A DNA stretch of 6,986 nucleotides, from positions 1 through 6,986 of the forward strand of contig CAXAAH010000069.1 of the NCBI GenBank assembly GCA_963966775.1. Reading direction: 5' to 3'. The DNA is from UBA685 sp002299005. Its GTDB lineage: Bacteria > Pseudomonadota > Alphaproteobacteria > Puniceispirillales > Puniceispirillaceae. Within the stretch, counting starts at the first letter, position 1, and every line of letters begins with the position of its first letter. Shown here piece after piece: positions 5,894 to 6,986 of the stretch. Under the pieces are notes generated by a model. That model did not search any database. It saw only the letters and a list, made by a program, of their open reading frames with translations, and was not told the origin of the DNA. The position numbers and the translations under genes are program-made.

Positions 5894-6817
5894 ATGTCAC
5901 TGGATATGCCCACATTAGTTTCACTGCGCGCCTTTGAGGCTGTTGCGCGTCTCAAGAGCTTTCGAAAAGCAGCAGAAGAGATCCGCGTCACACATGCCGC
6001 AGTGAGCCATCAGGTAAAAGCTTTGGAAAGCGCCATCGGTGTCAGGCTTTTGGAACGTACAAGCCGTTCGGTAGCGCTAACGCCCGCAGGAGGCCAATAT
6101 TACCCTGCTATCCGCGCACATATTCAAGGCATCATTGAAACAACGCGGCGCATCCAAACGCCAGAAGAGCCTGAGGTGCTACTTGTCCAGTCCTATGCCA
6201 GTTTCAATACAATGTGGCTACAGCCAAGGTTGGCAGACTTTCTTCAGAACAATCCTGATACGCGTGTGCGCATCATCTCCACCTTTGAAGATGGCGATTA
6301 TGATATTCACCGCTTTGATGTGGGCGTGTTCAATGGCCCACCATTTGATAAACGCTTTCACTATAGCCCCTTATTTGAAACCACTATTCATCCTGTATGT
6401 GCGCCAGAGGTGTTAAAAAAGACAAAGGGGGACTTATCATTGGAAGAGCTCAAAAACCACCTATTACTCAGCGTCCCTAGCACATGGAATCAACCAGATG
6501 ATTGGGATTGCTGGCTAGATGCGGCAGGCATAGAGCGCAACCTTATGACATTTGGGGCGGTTTTCGATAATTACCCGCTTGTCCGTGAGGCGGTTTTGAA
6601 CAATCTTGGCATTAGTCTGGCAAGAGCGCCTTTTTGCGCACGTGACCTTCAGCGAGGGCGCTTGGTCAAACCTTTTGATTTATCAACTCCAGAACCTGGC
6701 CGCTGGTATTTAGCCACAAAAAAAGAAACGGCGCCTAAACCAAAGCTTGATGCATTTATTGACTGGCTTCTAGAAGAGGTCGAGGCTGACACAAATATGC
6801 GGTGCTTCCAAGCCTGA
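5894..6817 (+). CDS. LysR-family transcriptional regulator (GcvA-like)
   Basis: This DNA-binding regulator of 307 residues has the usual length of the family. Residues about 6-66 form the winged helix-turn-helix: LRAFEAVARLKSF, then the recognition part THAAVSHQVKALE, then LLERTSRSVALTPAG. A linker helix follows to about 90, and the rest is the periplasmic-binding-like effector domain (about 93-298), with IHPVCAPEVL and the late GISLAR segment seen in GcvA-type members. The ATG at 5894 has only a weak AAGAG 12 bases upstream. Met5 (5906) is an alternative start that would trim four residues and leave the DNA-binding domain intact. The gene is divergent to the acyl-CoA synthetase/cupin operon across 240 bases, the classical arrangement for a LysR protein that controls its neighbour and itself. 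The effector is unknown. DMSP, acrylate or an acyl-CoA intermediate would be reasonable candidates by context only. Confidence 0.93.
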   Translation: MSLDMPTLVSLRAFEAVARLKSFRKAAEEIRVTHAAVSHQVKALESAIGVRLLERTSRSVALTPAGGQYYPAIRAHIQGIIETTRRIQTPEEPEVLLVQSYASFNTMWLQPRLADFLQNNPDTRVRIISTFEDGDYDIHRFDVGVFNGPPFDKRFHYSPLFETTIHPVCAPEVLKKTKGDLSLEELKNHLLLSVPSTWNQPDDWDCWLDAAGIERNLMTFGAVFDNYPLVREAVLNNLGISLARAPFCARDLQRGRLVKPFDLSTPEPGRWYLATKKETAPKPKLDAFIDWLLEEVEADTNMRCFQA

Positions 6818-6818
6818 T

Positions 6819-6846
6819 CTGGTCACTCTCTGGTCACACTGGTCAC
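6819..6846. repeat. Three copies of CTGGTCAC in near-tandem
   Basis: The octamer CTGGTCAC occurs at 6819-6826, 6830-6837 and 6839-6846, with start-to-start spacings of 11 and 9 bases. The repeats begin immediately after the LysR stop codon. Spacing near one helical turn would place the copies on the same face of DNA, as for protein binding sites, but the function is unknown. Confidence 0.65.
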
Positions 6847-6917
6847 TCAGAAATGGACAGATCACGGGTTATCAGATACGCTAAACCCAAACACTGGAAT
6901 TCCGCCGTAAGCACTGG
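6837..6917. repeat. Dispersed CACTGG hexamers beside the tRNA 3' end
   Basis: CACTGG occurs at 6837-6842, 6892-6897 and 6912-6917. The first copy overlaps the CTGGTCAC repeats. No hairpin with a T-run and no gene was found in the 128 bases between the LysR gene and the tRNA, so these repeats are the only structure there. Confidence 0.4.
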
Positions 6918-6945
6918 TTTACTTGAGATTGCTGAAGATAAAAGT

Positions 6946-6986
6946 TGGTAGCGGAGGAGGGACTCGAACCCCCGACACGCGGATTA
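6946..6986 (-). tRNA. Partial tRNA (3' part; ANN-codon isotype, possibly elongator Met)
   Basis: Reading the minus strand from the window edge gives TAA (loop positions 36-38) and the anticodon stem half TCCGC. Then come the 5-base variable loop GTGTC, the T stem GGGGG paired to CCCTC (one G-U) around loop TTCGAGT, the acceptor half CTCCGCT, discriminator A and an encoded CCA at 6948-6946. The last anticodon base is U, so the tRNA reads codons beginning with A (Ile, Met, Thr, Asn, Lys, Ser or Arg). From memory the pattern resembles alphaproteobacterial elongator tRNA-Met, but the first two anticodon bases lie outside the window. Confidence 0.88.

Noticed and set aside
1..6986. CRISPR array, insertion sequence, transposase or rRNA
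   Set aside because: No regularly spaced long repeats, terminal inverted repeats, transposase-like proteins or rRNA segments were found on either strand.

Overview
The window looks like chromosomal DNA from a marine alphaproteobacterium. The thiolase and the hydratase/dehydrogenase fusion are of the kind common in that class, base composition is close to balanced, a CCA-encoding tRNA lies at the right edge, and one gene is a cupin of the dimethylsulfoniopropionate (DMSP) lyase family. A SAR116 or roseobacter-like host would fit, but this is an inference from gene content and not something the sequence proves.

Layout. Positions 62-5653 hold four tightly packed minus-strand genes. In order of transcription (right to left) they are an AMP-forming acyl-CoA synthetase (5653-4058), a DddQ/DddL-like cupin (4061-3375), a fused enoyl-CoA hydratase/3-hydroxyacyl-CoA dehydrogenase (3363-1243) and a thiolase (1246-62). 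Two junctions are 4-base ATGA stop/start overlaps. The third has an 11-base gap whose ribosome binding site overlaps the preceding stop codon. This is almost certainly one transcript with translational coupling. An AT-rich 240-base gap (5654-5893) separates it from a divergent LysR-family regulator (5894-6817, plus). The gap carries two interrupted palindromes and candidate -10 boxes in both directions. To the right, 128 non-coding bases contain short direct repeats, followed by the 3' part of a minus-strand tRNA cut by the window edge (6946-6986).

How the genes may work together. The cupin keeps every metal-binding and catalytic residue I can recall for DddQ, so it may cleave DMSP to dimethyl sulfide and acrylate. 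The other three genes are an acyl-CoA ligase, hydratase, dehydrogenase and thiolase: a beta-oxidation set without an acyl-CoA dehydrogenase. A substrate that is already alpha,beta-unsaturated, such as acrylate, needs no such dehydrogenase. The working hypothesis is therefore a self-contained module in which DMSP is cleaved, acrylate is activated to acryloyl-CoA, hydrated to 3-hydroxypropionyl-CoA and perhaps oxidised further, under control of the divergent LysR protein. The family calls are strong. The substrate and the pathway are inference.
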